Assembly: GCA_039029935.1 (NCBI GenBank)
Contig: JBCCFC010000383.1
Coordinates: 1 to 10,442 of the forward strand
Source of the DNA: G039029935 sp039029935
GTDB lineage: Bacteria > Chloroflexota > Anaerolineae > Caldilineales > Caldilineaceae
Length of the DNA: 10,442 nt
Direction: 5' to 3'
A program made the position numbers and the translations under genes. How positions within the stretch are numbered: the first letter of the stretch is position 1; each line of letters starts with the position of its first letter. The notes under the pieces are model-generated. The model was given only the letters and a program-made list of their open reading frames with translations. It made no database searches and was not told where the DNA came from. This document shows positions 1-7,466 of this stretch, piece after piece.

Positions 1-99
1 CATCATGATTTTGAGGCTCACACTACCATCCTTGACCCTCCTTCCCCCAAGTCTCCTTTACCTGCGATCAAGCCTTCCCCACATCCTTTGACAACTTAA
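1..99 (+). CDS. Possible 3' end of a gene entering from the left
   Basis: Frame 1 of the plus strand is open from the window edge to a TAA at 97-99, giving 32 residues that end in a Pro/Ser/Lys-rich tail (ILDPPSPKSPLPAIKPSPHPLTT). The inverted copy at the right edge has the same frame and the same stop, with one substitution (His here, Asp there). A proline-rich tail is compatible with the C-terminus of a multidomain protein, but 32 codons can be open by chance and no family is recognisable. The only support is that the frame is kept in both copies, which high DNA identity alone would explain. Confidence 0.3.
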   Translation, partial: HHDFEAHTTILDPPSPKSPLPAIKPSPHPLTT

Positions 100-122
100 T
101 CGCATGTCATTCACTGGTATTG
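1..122. repeat. Left arm of 122-bp inverted repeat
   Basis: This stretch is the reverse complement of 10303-10424 with a single mismatch (C19 against C10406), so 121 of 122 positions agree. The similarity stops at position 122 on the inside: the flanks beyond 122 and beyond 10303 are unrelated. On the outside the repeat runs to the first base of the window, so its true outer end is not visible. There is no transposase in or near it. It could be an arm of a mobile or recombined unit, a dispersed repeat present twice, or an assembly effect. Confidence 0.95.
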
Positions 123-146
123 GGTTTAGGCTTGGTGATAAAACAA

Positions 147-180
147 AAAGAAGGACACCCTTTTATAGATGTCCTTCTTT
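147..180 (-). terminator. Intrinsic terminator of the first subtilase gene
   Basis: An 11-bp perfect stem (147-157 with 170-180, AAAGAAGGACA against TGTCCTTCTTT) encloses a 12-nt loop. On the minus strand the stem is followed by a T-rich tail (TTTTTGTTTT counting the end of the stem). It lies about 60 bp past the stop codon at 242, as expected for a rho-independent terminator of that gene. Confidence 0.85.
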
Positions 181-241
181 GATCTCGCTACCCTTTCAAG
201 TTGGAAATTTCAACTCGAGTTAGGTTGGTAATTTACTAAGG

Positions 242-1744
242 TTATGACTGAACCACTGGCAGATAAAGTGAGTAGTTATCGTCTTCTTGTTCTTCTGCGT
301 TTGGCCCGTCTGCGTTTGGTTCTTCTTCCTCTGGTGTCAAATCGGTCTCCGTCTCAGGCATTCCGCTGATAACGACACCACTGTCAGCCGCCAATGTTGC
401 GTGTACGTTAATCCGTCCGTACCCATAAGAGTCATCTCGACCTTCATCTCCTAAGTCATCAGCGTTTTCACGAATCAATGACGCCAATTCATCAACACTA
501 CGGGTTGGGTCCTGTGCCAACAGCAATCCTGCCAACCCTGCGACATGGGGAGCAGCCATGCTTGTGCCGCTCATAAAAATGTAGCCGTTGTAGTGGTTGT
601 TCATCTGATGATAGGTGCTATAGATGATGTGTCCTGGAGCGGCTACGTCTACATAATCACCATAGTTGCTCAAGCTCCATAAGTTGTCGTGTTGGTCTGT
701 GGCGCTAACGGCAAATACATTCTCCAACGCTGCTGGATAGAAATTTGAACTGCTGGCGGCGTTGCCTGTGGCGGCAATCACAAATACACCTTGGCTGACT
801 GCATAATCAATCGCTTCTTCAATCGTCTTGTTGGATGCCTGTGCGCCCAAGCTCAAGTTGATGATGTTTGCACCGCTGTTGACTGCATAACGGATGCCAC
901 TTGCGACCAATGCCCATGTGCCTGCGTTGTTCTCGTTCAATACCTTGACGGGCATGATTTTACACGATGGGCAGATGCCCACTGTGCCTTGACCGTTGTT
1001 GACGGCGGCAGCGATGATGCCTGCTGCGTGTGTCCCATGTCCATGATCATCGCTGGGATCGTCATCGCTATTCACAAAGTCATAGCCTGTGATGATGCGT
1101 CCAGCAAACTCTGGGTGCTCCAGATTCAGACCTGTGTCCAAAATGGCAATCACAACCTCTTCACTGCCTGTAGTATAGTTCCAACCAGCCGTCAATCCAA
1201 TCTTGTCCGGTGCATAGCTTTTGGTCGGATCATCAAAGTCTGGGTCATTCACCTCAAACTCAGCAAGCTCCTCTGCACTGCCATCAACACGCTCATCAGT
1301 ACTGCCATCTGATACACCGTATACTGTAACATTGGATTCGATATAGCTGACCGAAGGCTCCAACGTTGCGCTGTACCCCAGAATCTGCGTGTTGTCGTTG
1401 GCAATGATTTCAACCTCAGCACTGTTGATTTCTGGATACCAGCGAACCAAACGGCCACTCATACGGGCGATGATAGCGTTGCGTTCTGTTTGTGATGTGT
1501 TTGGCTCAAAATTAACAAGCAGTGTACCTGTGGATGCACTTGGTTGTGCATTGATGATGTGGTTGTCTTGGCCTTCAATTTGATTGCTTGTAAAGGCGTG
1601 GACCGCTGATGTCGTATAGATCATCGTTCCCGAAATAAGTAGCGTTGTCAAGAGCAATGTGCGGACACTACTCTGGCACTTAGCCCAGAATAGTTCGGGT
1701 GTTGTTTTTTCCGTTTGGGTGAAAATATTAGTTGCACAGTTCAT
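242..1744 (-). CDS. Secreted subtilisin-like serine protease (S8), copy 1
   Basis: This 500-residue subtilase probably hydrolyses proteins outside the cell. An N-terminal segment of about 26 residues precedes a hydrophobic signal segment (about 27-46), with a plausible cleavage site after AVHA at 50. A prodomain of inhibitor-I9 type (about 73-143, SQTERNAIIARMSG) should fold and silence the enzyme until it is removed. The catalytic domain (about 175-450) shows Asp203 (AILDTG), His236 (HGHGTHAAG), oxyanion Asn328 (AATGN) and Ser395 (GTSMAAPH). A Cys258-Pro-Ser-Cys261 pair sits before the KIMPVKVL strand and may form a disulfide or bind metal. An acidic linker (467-489) leads to the last residues, LYLPVVQS. 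The ATG start has a GAGAAG-like ribosome site seven to eight bases upstream. The gene is the left member of a tandem pair with the protease at 2134-3765, with the catalytic domain very similar by eye. Family assignment is certain; the natural substrate is unknown. Confidence 0.96.
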   Translation of the reverse strand: MNCATNIFTQTEKTTPELFWAKCQSSVRTLLLTTLLISGTMIYTTSAVHAFTSNQIEGQDNHIINAQPSASTGTLLVNFEPNTSQTERNAIIARMSGRLVRWYPEINSAEVEIIANDNTQILGYSATLEPSVSYIESNVTVYGVSDGSTDERVDGSAEELAEFEVNDPDFDDPTKSYAPDKIGLTAGWNYTTGSEEVVIAILDTGLNLEHPEFAGRIITGYDFVNSDDDPSDDHGHGTHAAGIIAAAVNNGQGTVGICPSCKIMPVKVLNENNAGTWALVASGIRYAVNSGANIINLSLGAQASNKTIEEAIDYAVSQGVFVIAATGNAASSSNFYPAALENVFAVSATDQHDNLWSLSNYGDYVDVAAPGHIIYSTYHQMNNHYNGYIFMSGTSMAAPHVAGLAGLLLAQDPTRSVDELASLIRENADDLGDEGRDDSYGYGRINVHATLAADSGVVISGMPETETDLTPEEEEPNADGPNAEEQEDDNYSLYLPVVQS

Positions 1745-1952
1745 AAATTTCTTCTCACTATCTTATTCCATAAAGCGATTTGACTTGTGACTATGATACA
1801 TGAAACGAGTGTAGATCGAACCCATTGGATGATGGAAGTTTGCTACTACCCCTGTTGTATGTTTTTGGAAATCCGGCACGACATTTGTCGCGGCCAAATT
1901 CGCGTTCATCTTCAGCTTGCCGTCAATTTGCTAAGATAGTTGGTGTTGTTAA

Positions 1953-1995
1953 GAAAAAGAGCTTGCCAGTTATCCATGCTGACAAGCTCTTTTTC
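1953..1995 (-). terminator. Intrinsic terminator between subtilase genes
   Basis: A 13-bp perfect stem (GAAAAAGAGCTTG at 1953-1965, its complement at 1983-1995) surrounds a 17-nt loop. The 3' arm on the minus strand ends in five T residues followed by CTT, so it fits termination of transcripts from the protease gene whose stop lies at 2134. The stem is nearly symmetric and could also stop plus-strand transcription. Confidence 0.8.
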
Positions 1996-2083
1996 CCAAT
2001 AAAACTTAAGTATAATATTGGTTTCAATGACTATATCAATAAATCTTTATAAATAAGTCGTTAAAACTTCTTCTCTAATTTTT

Positions 2084-2115
2084 AAGATTTTTGGCCTGTC
2101 TAAACCAAAAATCTT
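2084..2115 (-). repeat. Stem-loop just after the second subtilase gene
   Basis: AAGATTTTTGG (2084-2094) and its exact complement (2105-2115) form an 11-bp stem with a 10-nt loop, 18 bp past the stop codon of the protease gene. The sequence following the stem on the minus strand is A-rich rather than T-rich, so it is not a typical intrinsic terminator. It may protect the mRNA 3' end or act with the terminator further downstream. Confidence 0.55.
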
Positions 2116-2133
2116 GTGTCGCAGATTGATACT

Positions 2134-3765
2134 CTATCGAACCACAACGGGCACATATACCGTATATTCGCCAGTATCATTATTACCTGGGGCGTCTTCG
2201 TCTGGGTTATTTTGAGCCATAATCGATGGGCTGTCCCCCACCATCGCAGCCGCGGCATTGATGCGTCCATGACCAAATTGGTCATCCCAATTCTGCGCCC
2301 CCAAATCGTTGCTATATTTATAGATGCGATTGGCGACATCGCCCGCACTTAGTTTGGGATACTCACTCGCCAACAGACCCGCCAGCCCAGCAACGTGGGG
2401 GGCAGCCATGCTTGTCCCCGACATCAGTGTAAAGCCATCAAACTCGTTGTCCAGATCATGTGAGGTACTAAAAATCTGTACGCCTGGAGCGGTTACATCA
2501 ATGTAGTCGCCATAATTGCTCAGGCTCCACTTGGTGTCATCCATCCGTGTTGCACCGACAGCAACCACATCCATAAAGGCCGCAGGATAGAAGGGGGTGT
2601 CTGTCGCCGCATTACCTGCCGCAGCCACAATCATCACCCCATGCTCCACTGCATAGTTGATGGCACTTTCAATCGTATGGCTGGGTGTCTGTGCGCCCAG
2701 ACTTAGGTTGATGATAGTGGCACCATTGTCAACCGCAAAGTGAATGCCACTGGCTACCTTGGCCCATGTACCCGCATTGTTCTCATTGAGGACCTTAATC
2801 GGCATGATGCTGCATTGTGGGCAGACGCCCGCCGAACCGATGTTGTTGTCGATGGCCGCAGCGATGATACCCGCAGCGTGGGTTCCATGTCCATTGTCAT
2901 CTGTCGGGTCATCATCATCGTTCACAAAGTCATATCCGGGGACAATGCGTCCGGCAAATTCAGGATGGTCCAGATTTAGCCCCGTATCCAGCACCGCAAT
3001 GATGACATCGGCACTGCCGCGTGTATACGCCCACGCGACATCCAACCCAATCAATGCCGGGGCATAGCTGCGAAGATTGTTAAAAACATCAGGATCATTA
3101 GGCTGATAGCGGTCGCCCTCACCAGATTGGGATATTTCCTCTGTGTCAAACCCGGTTACGAGGACTTCAGGCTCAATATAAGCGACGGTTGGGTGACTGG
3201 ACACGCTATGCCCGCCGATTGAATTTGCACTGTCCAAATTAATGCTGATTTCCGCTGTCCAAATCGACGCATACCAATGTACCAATGTGCCACCCAGCGA
3301 GGCGATGACGGCATTGCGCTCGGTTTGCGATGTGCCTTCCTCAAAGCGAATCAGGAGCGTGTTGATCTCAGGTTCGTCCTGAATAGCGGTATCGCGGCCC
3401 CCATTTTCGCCAGAGTCATTTTCGCCAGCACCATTCTCGCTGGTGTCATTCATGCTGGTATCATTCTCGCCGGCATCATTCTGCGTCGCTTCGGTGAGCG
3501 AACGCCAGCCATAAACACTCATCATATTGCTCGACATCAGCGAAACAGGAAACAGCGAGACAGGGGACAGCGAGCCAAGGGACATAGTCTGGAATGCACT
3601 TGCATGGGTTGGGCTTGCCTGTGCAACAGACACGTCCGTCATGGGCAATAGACCAAGCAGCATGGCAAAGAGGAACAGAAAACCTGCCCATGTGCATCGC
3701 TTGAACAGCGTGCCCAATATGGCTACCACTCTTTTCGGGTCGTTGTTATATGTGTAAACACTCAT
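2134..3765 (-). CDS. Secreted subtilisin-like serine protease (S8), copy 2
   Basis: This 543-residue subtilase is a close paralogue of the protease at 242-1744. The signal segment is about residues 23-43, with a likely cleavage after AQA at 50. A Ser/Asn/Glu-rich spacer (about 51-128) follows and is absent from copy 1. It includes a pentapeptide repeat at 96-125. The I9-like prodomain is about 136-204 (TSQTERNAVIASLGG). The catalytic domain (about 232-510) carries Asp260 (AVLDTG), His293 (NGHGTHAAG), Asn385 (AAAGN) and Ser452 (GTSMAAPH). Cys315 and Cys318 match the CPxC pair of copy 1. The protein ends YTVYVPVVVR, the same kind of tail as copy 1. The ATG start at 3765 is preceded by AGGA seven bases upstream. 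The gene has its own long upstream gap and a terminator at 1953-1995, so it is probably transcribed separately from copy 1. The differing N-terminal spacers suggest divergence in placement or activation rather than in catalysis. Confidence 0.96.
   Translation of the reverse strand: MSVYTYNNDPKRVVAILGTLFKRCTWAGFLFLFAMLLGLLPMTDVSVAQASPTHASAFQTMSLGSLSPVSLFPVSLMSSNMMSVYGWRSLTEATQNDAGENDTSMNDTSENGAGENDSGENGGRDTAIQDEPEINTLLIRFEEGTSQTERNAVIASLGGTLVHWYASIWTAEISINLDSANSIGGHSVSSHPTVAYIEPEVLVTGFDTEEISQSGEGDRYQPNDPDVFNNLRSYAPALIGLDVAWAYTRGSADVIIAVLDTGLNLDHPEFAGRIVPGYDFVNDDDDPTDDNGHGTHAAGIIAAAIDNNIGSAGVCPQCSIMPIKVLNENNAGTWAKVASGIHFAVDNGATIINLSLGAQTPSHTIESAINYAVEHGVMIVAAAGNAATDTPFYPAAFMDVVAVGATRMDDTKWSLSNYGDYIDVTAPGVQIFSTSHDLDNEFDGFTLMSGTSMAAPHVAGLAGLLASEYPKLSAGDVANRIYKYSNDLGAQNWDDQFGHGRINAAAAMVGDSPSIMAQNNPDEDAPGNNDTGEYTVYVPVVVR
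3391..3480 (-). repeat. 15-bp tandem repeat coding for Asn/Glu-rich pentapeptides
   Basis: Six imperfect 15-bp units encode residues 96-125 of the second subtilase: NDAGE, NDTSM, NDTSE, NGAGE, NDSGE, NGGRD. Each unit starts with Asn followed by Asp or Gly. The unit length is a multiple of three, so copy-number change would keep the frame and alter only the spacer between signal peptide and prodomain. Copy 1 of the protease has no such array. Confidence 0.85.
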
Positions 3766-3861
3766 TGTTGATTATCCTGATATCAGAAAGGCTATCAGGT
3801 TCGTGAGCGTATGGGTGCGGCGATGTTGGCGTGAATGTACGTCTGTTGAACCTAACCGCAT

Positions 3862-3888
3862 GAAGATAAGTCGTCTACACTTATCTTC
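3862..3888. repeat. Hairpin in the 5' region of the second subtilase gene
   Basis: GAAGATAAG at 3862-3870 pairs exactly with CTTATCTTC at 3880-3888 across a 9-nt loop, about 100 bp upstream of the start codon at 3765. It could be a protein-binding palindrome, a 5' leader structure or a weak terminator of upstream transcription. It has no T run on either strand. Confidence 0.45.
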
Positions 3889-3897
3889 GTGTTAACA

Positions 3898-3925
3898 GTT
3901 ATGACTGCGAAACCGCAGATAAAGT
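3898..3925 (-). other. Short segment resembling the 3' end of subtilase copy 1
   Basis: Two exact 10-bp blocks, GTTATGACTG (3898-3907) and CAGATAAAGT (3916-3925), match 241-250 and 260-269, the codons for the YLPVV tail and stop of the first protease. The spacing is shorter by one base. On the minus strand one frame reads LYLRFRSHN, close to LYLPVVQS at the front. It could be the remnant of a third tandem copy whose body has been lost. A match this short could also be chance, so support is modest. Confidence 0.3.
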
Positions 3926-4412
3926 TACGCACGTATGGCAACTTTTTTGGTTGGTTCATCAAGAAAAATATGTAAACTCATGATTTTATTGGCAGTCGGC
4001 TATAGTTTTACATAGGCCAGCTTGATGAACATTTTGGTTTTGTGCTCAACTAGAGTGATGTTCTAGGCTGTGATGACACGAAAAATGGTTCTCTCGATGC
4101 AGAGCAAATGTACTGATGGATAGCGCAATTGTTAAGCGATACTATCCTTTGTACCTGGATGTTTGCCTTGATGTGGTATTGTGGTCAATCAAATAATATT
4201 GAATTATAGTCTCTTGCTCATAAGAATAACCTAAAACGATTCAGGGTAGATCATACATTTGTCGTATTCAGCACACAACAAAAGACGTGTCAACTTATCT
4301 TGCAAATGGCGACAAGAAAGTAAGACATCTCGCTTATAGACAAAAAAAGTAGGATTAAGACATTAATTTACTGTTTCATGAATGAGAGCGAACTGCGTGG
4401 TTACATATCAAA

Positions 4413-4438
4413 CAGGGACATAAATGCTTATGTCCCTG
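4413..4438 (-). terminator. Probable terminator of the moxR operon
   Basis: CAGGGACATAA at 4413-4423 pairs with 4428-4438 in an 11-bp stem with a tight 4-nt loop, about 90 bp past the last stop codon of the operon. The minus-strand sequence after the stem begins GTTTGATATG, a poor T run. It is probably a 3'-end structure, but termination may be inefficient or need other factors. Confidence 0.5.
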
Positions 4439-4465
4439 ATGATAACGATATATTGAAGATGATAT

Positions 4466-4510
4466 GACTGGCAAATCAAGTCATAAAAATAGCACAAACA
4501 TTTGCCAGTC
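4466..4510 (-). repeat. Stem-loop directly after the DUF4129 gene
   Basis: GACTGGCAAAT at 4466-4476 is complementary to 4500-4510 (11 bp), enclosing a 23-nt AT-rich loop. It begins 18 bp past the stop codon at 4529. There is no T run after it on the minus strand. Two hairpins in succession after an operon can protect the mRNA end; the role here is inferred. Confidence 0.5.
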
Positions 4511-4528
4511 GTGTTGGTGTATCGGGCG

Positions 4529-6250
4529 TTAGGACGCCTCAGCATCCTCATTGGTATCAGCAGGTGATACGGGCGATATGGACTGTTCGACCGATGCCCA
4601 GGCTTCCTGCGTTTTTTGCGCCACATCTAATGATGGCGGCTCTGGGGCATAACGGGCTTCATTATAACTTGCCGTAATTGTCTCTAGTTGATTTTCTAAC
4701 ACAGCTTGCGCATTGGTCAGTTCAGCCATATCGTTTTCATCCACCGTAGATGAAAACGACACTGTACTCCCAGAACGTACTGTATTTACATCTAGTTCCC
4801 GTTCCAAGAAATCTTGATACTCATTTGATGTTTGCGGAGGTTGATGCGCATAGCCGATAGTATCCGTTTTTGCCAATAAATCTTGATAGACCTGTCGAAT
4901 GCGACGGCGTGTATCGGCCTCACCATCCAGCCGCAAGAATAGACTGAGGTCTTGAGGGCGTAACCCACCAAAGAACCGACCAAGTAGGTTGGATAGCTGG
5001 TCTTGTAGGAGATCTGCTGACAGGATTGACTCGCGCTCTTCATCCTCATCTTCGCTCTCAATCACATTCAGGCGTCGCAGGACCAAGGCGCAAACAAAGA
5101 GAATCGCCAACACGAGCAGGACAATTGCCACCCAGCGATAGGAGTCAGGCACAACAATGGGGTCTTGCACCGGTGGTGGCGTGGGTGTGGCATCTTCGGC
5201 GGCGGGTGCGGATTCAAATGGTTCCTCTTCGCGCTCGCCACCCAACCCTTGGAAGAGTGGTTGTAAGAGCAAGTAGATATAATAGAAAATCAGAAAAAGA
5301 ACATAGCTGATGGCGACGATGATATTGGCGACAATGTTCCAGATGAATCCTGCGACACGGCTGAGTATCGCCAATAAGCCCGCAACGGTGTCCGGTGCAA
5401 TCAGCAGTGAGACCAAAAAGCTCAAGCCTAACAGCACAAGGATAACTGTGCCGACGGTAATAAACCAATGGCGGCTGATGGGCAGTGACCGTGTGGCACT
5501 ACGTTGCTGTCCATAACGCCCCAATGCGCGGTCAAGCCCAACTGTAATCTTGAGACTGGAAAAGGCCAATGCCGCCATACCAATGGCAAAGAAGGCCATC
5601 AGCAGATAGACAATTTGACTATCGAGCATGAAGCTACGGTTGGAGACGACAATGAGAAAGTAGAGAACAAAGGCGATCATTCCTCGGCCAAAGGTCTGCC
5701 AGATGGCATCGTGGGAAAGCCCTCGCCCCGCATCAAGAATGCCCGCCATCCATAAAAAGGCGACAAAGAGCATCACATAAAATGAAATGGGCACAGCGTC
5801 CGGCCAACGAATCAGATCAACGCTCAACTGGGCCAACCATCGTGGGTCCATGATGAAAAAGGCATTGCTGTAGAGTTGGAACCAGAGTGCGGTCAAGATC
5901 GCGATCAGTCCCAAGCCCATGACAAACAGCCTGGTGCTGATGGGGATGACAGTCTGCTGATTATACAGTTCATCTTCAGCGTTTTGCCTGTGTACGGGTG
6001 CAAGCAGAAAGCGCGTCACAAAGAAGCTGCTGAGGGGTACGATGGCAACCAAGCCAAAGCTCATAGCGGGCTGAATCGATTCGCTGAGTGGTGTAAATGT
6101 CAGAATCGCCTGCAGGAGGACGGACCAGGGCCATAGCCAGCAGGTACGCATGATGATAATGATGATGGGGAGCATCGAATCATTGAGCCATCTGCCTAGA
6201 TCAAATTGCCCTAAGTTACTCTGCCCGAAGGTCCAATTTCTCGAATTCAT
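4529..6250 (-). CDS. Polytopic membrane protein with C-terminal DUF4129-like domain
   Basis: This 573-residue protein has about ten hydrophobic helices: 28-47, 62-83, 104-126, 153-172, 190-203, 213-233, 262-285, two within 289-329, and 373-394. A Pro/Glu-rich loop (about 338-370) precedes the last helix. The soluble tail (about 448-555) resembles DUF4129: an RIRQVYQDLL helix, a TSNEYQDFLE segment matching the usual Tp-Ey, and SYNEARY with Arg533-Tyr534. DUF4129 commonly ends TgpA-type proteins, but the transglutaminase core of TgpA is absent here. I chose the ATG at 6250 because GAGGAG lies four bases before it. A TTG at 6271 or ATG at 6262 would add nine or fewer residues without a better ribosome site. 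It overlaps the end of the DUF58 gene by 35 nt and is the last gene of the operon. It is likely a membrane partner of the MoxR/DUF58 pair; its biochemical role is unknown. Confidence 0.88.
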   Translation of the reverse strand: MNSRNWTFGQSNLGQFDLGRWLNDSMLPIIIIIMRTCWLWPWSVLLQAILTFTPLSESIQPAMSFGLVAIVPLSSFFVTRFLLAPVHRQNAEDELYNQQTVIPISTRLFVMGLGLIAILTALWFQLYSNAFFIMDPRWLAQLSVDLIRWPDAVPISFYVMLFVAFLWMAGILDAGRGLSHDAIWQTFGRGMIAFVLYFLIVVSNRSFMLDSQIVYLLMAFFAIGMAALAFSSLKITVGLDRALGRYGQQRSATRSLPISRHWFITVGTVILVLLGLSFLVSLLIAPDTVAGLLAILSRVAGFIWNIVANIIVAISYVLFLIFYYIYLLLQPLFQGLGGEREEEPFESAPAAEDATPTPPPVQDPIVVPDSYRWVAIVLLVLAILFVCALVLRRLNVIESEDEDEERESILSADLLQDQLSNLLGRFFGGLRPQDLSLFLRLDGEADTRRRIRQVYQDLLAKTDTIGYAHQPPQTSNEYQDFLERELDVNTVRSGSTVSFSSTVDENDMAELTNAQAVLENQLETITASYNEARYAPEPPSLDVAQKTQEAWASVEQSISPVSPADTNEDAEAS

Positions 6251-7466
6251 GCCACTCCTCATAGCTACCAATGTGGTAATACTGAACCCCCCGCAGAGGA
6301 GTTGTTAACGTTGCATCGCCCAGCGCAATCAGGGCAACACCGTATCCCCGTCGCCGTAAATCGAGGAGAACGGACTTGAGCTTATCTGTGATGGTGGCGG
6401 TGACAACAACAATGGTTGTGCCATAAAGCAGGCGAGTACTCTCGGTTTGCAGCAGCTTTTCAATGGATGTACGACGGCTGGCGTCAATGCGCGCCATCAC
6501 TTCCAACAGCCGCACAAGTTGACTGGCGTGGCGTTGCGGTGCAATTCGCACCTGTCGCCCTGACCCATCAATCAGCAGTGCGTTGCTATACAGACCCACC
6601 GCATAGCCCTCTTCCCACGTATGGCGCGCAATCGACGCGGCCGCGGAAATGGCATACTCACGGATATCGCCGTCCTGTTCCCAGTGGTAGAGGGGCGATG
6701 TCTGCATGTTGAGAAAAATTGCCAGTGGTCGTGTGGTCGATGGTTCAAAGACCTTGGACTGTAGCTTTTGCTGACGTGCCGTTGCCTTCCAATGGATAAA
6801 GCGGAAGTTGTCCCCTTGGCTATAGTCACGAGACCCCATCAGCCGCATTGGGTCCTCGACAAGCCGTCGGCTACTACGGTGGTCGCCAAAAGGATGCTGT
6901 GCAGGCAAGCCTAGCTCGGTCACAGGCACAATGCGTGGATAGACAAGAATGCGTTGTGCATGTTCAGGGACAGATTTGCGGCGAATATCAAAGCCAAAGA
7001 GGTCGCCAGAGCGTATCTGCGCCGGACCAATTTTCCACGCACCCCGCTTTGTTCCGCGAATGCGATAGCGACGCCGCACCCGCTCATACCAACGCATAGA
7101 GAGGACGTTGACCAATGAACGCCGTCCGCGATGCAAATCCTCATCATCGGGGTTGCCCTCAAGCTCTGTTAGCTCTTGAGACACACCGAGCATGGCAGGG
7201 AATTCTTCATCGACACGCAGCCATGACAGGGGTAACGGCTTGGCGTTGACGATCTCTAAGAACATGTTGGTCTCATCGCCATGAAAGAGACGGGTGGTGT
7301 CAAAATCACGCCGATAGTGCAGTGCCTCTAGGCAGTATTTTGCCCACAAAAACGATGCCAGCCCCAACATGCCCAACAGCGCGGCCATCAAAAGCAGCAG
7401 CTCGTTCCGCAGGATGGTGCTGAGAAAGACGAGGGCTGCAACCGCTATCCACCAAATTCGATTCAC
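6216..7466 (-). CDS. DUF58 domain protein (MoxR partner)
   Basis: This 416-residue protein has two N-terminal membrane segments (about 4-19 and 22-44), then a soluble region exposed on one face of the membrane. The DUF58 hallmark lies at 211-241: GSRDYSQGDNFRFIHWKATA followed by Arg231 and a KVFE segment. A von Willebrand A-like fold normally follows, but the first metal-site strand reads AIFLNMQTS (249-257), with Asn253 where many relatives have Asp. Metal binding is therefore doubtful. The GTG start at 7466 overlaps the moxR stop by four bases (GTGA), a sign of translational coupling. DUF58 genes very often sit beside moxR, and the products are believed to be clients or adaptors of the ATPase at the membrane. 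The length fits the family. Assignment is confident; the molecular role is inferred from context. Confidence 0.93.
   Translation of the reverse strand: MNRIWWIAVAALVFLSTILRNELLLLMAALLGMLGLASFLWAKYCLEALHYRRDFDTTRLFHGDETNMFLEIVNAKPLPLSWLRVDEEFPAMLGVSQELTELEGNPDDEDLHRGRRSLVNVLSMRWYERVRRRYRIRGTKRGAWKIGPAQIRSGDLFGFDIRRKSVPEHAQRILVYPRIVPVTELGLPAQHPFGDHRSSRRLVEDPMRLMGSRDYSQGDNFRFIHWKATARQQKLQSKVFEPSTTRPLAIFLNMQTSPLYHWEQDGDIREYAISAAASIARHTWEEGYAVGLYSNALLIDGSGRQVRIAPQRHASQLVRLLEVMARIDASRRTSIEKLLQTESTRLLYGTTIVVVTATITDKLKSVLLDLRRRGYGVALIALGDATLTTPLRGVQYYHIGSYEEWHEFEKLDLRAE

Larger units (their letters stand above)
1745..2133. other. Intergenic region between the two subtilase genes
   Basis: This 389-bp gap must hold the promoter of the left protease gene and the terminator of the right one. 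It contains a strong hairpin at 1953-1995 and another at 2084-2115. I found no sigma70 promoter good enough to call on the minus strand upstream of 1744. A plus-strand open frame (1825-2052) has no family features and runs straight through the terminator hairpin, so I do not call it a gene. Confidence 0.7.
3766..4528. other. 763-bp gap without a recognisable gene
   Basis: No frame on either strand looks coding. The stretch is AT-rich relative to the genes. It contains a 9-bp hairpin at 3862-3888, a short segment resembling the end of the first protease gene at 3898-3925, and a 10-bp inverted repeat (GTTCATCAAG at 3954-3963 with 4021-4030). Two hairpins follow the membrane-protein gene, at 4413-4438 and 4466-4510. 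It must include the promoter for the protease starting at 3765, but I could not pick a convincing -35/-10 pair. A TTGACA occurs on the minus strand at 4288-4293 without a good -10 partner. Confidence 0.6.

Noticed and set aside
791..1312. Long plus-strand open frame opposite the first subtilase
   Set aside because: It lies wholly antisense to the catalytic domain, is Cys/Asp-rich in a way that mirrors the protease codons, and has no family features.
1825..2052. Plus-strand open frame of 75 codons between the protease genes
   Set aside because: It crosses the terminator hairpin at 1953-1995, has no ribosome site I can see and shows no recognisable domain.
4263..4293. TTGACA on the minus strand as a promoter for protease copy 2
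   Set aside because: The best -10 candidate matches only three of six bases at 19-bp spacing and lies about 500 bp from the gene.
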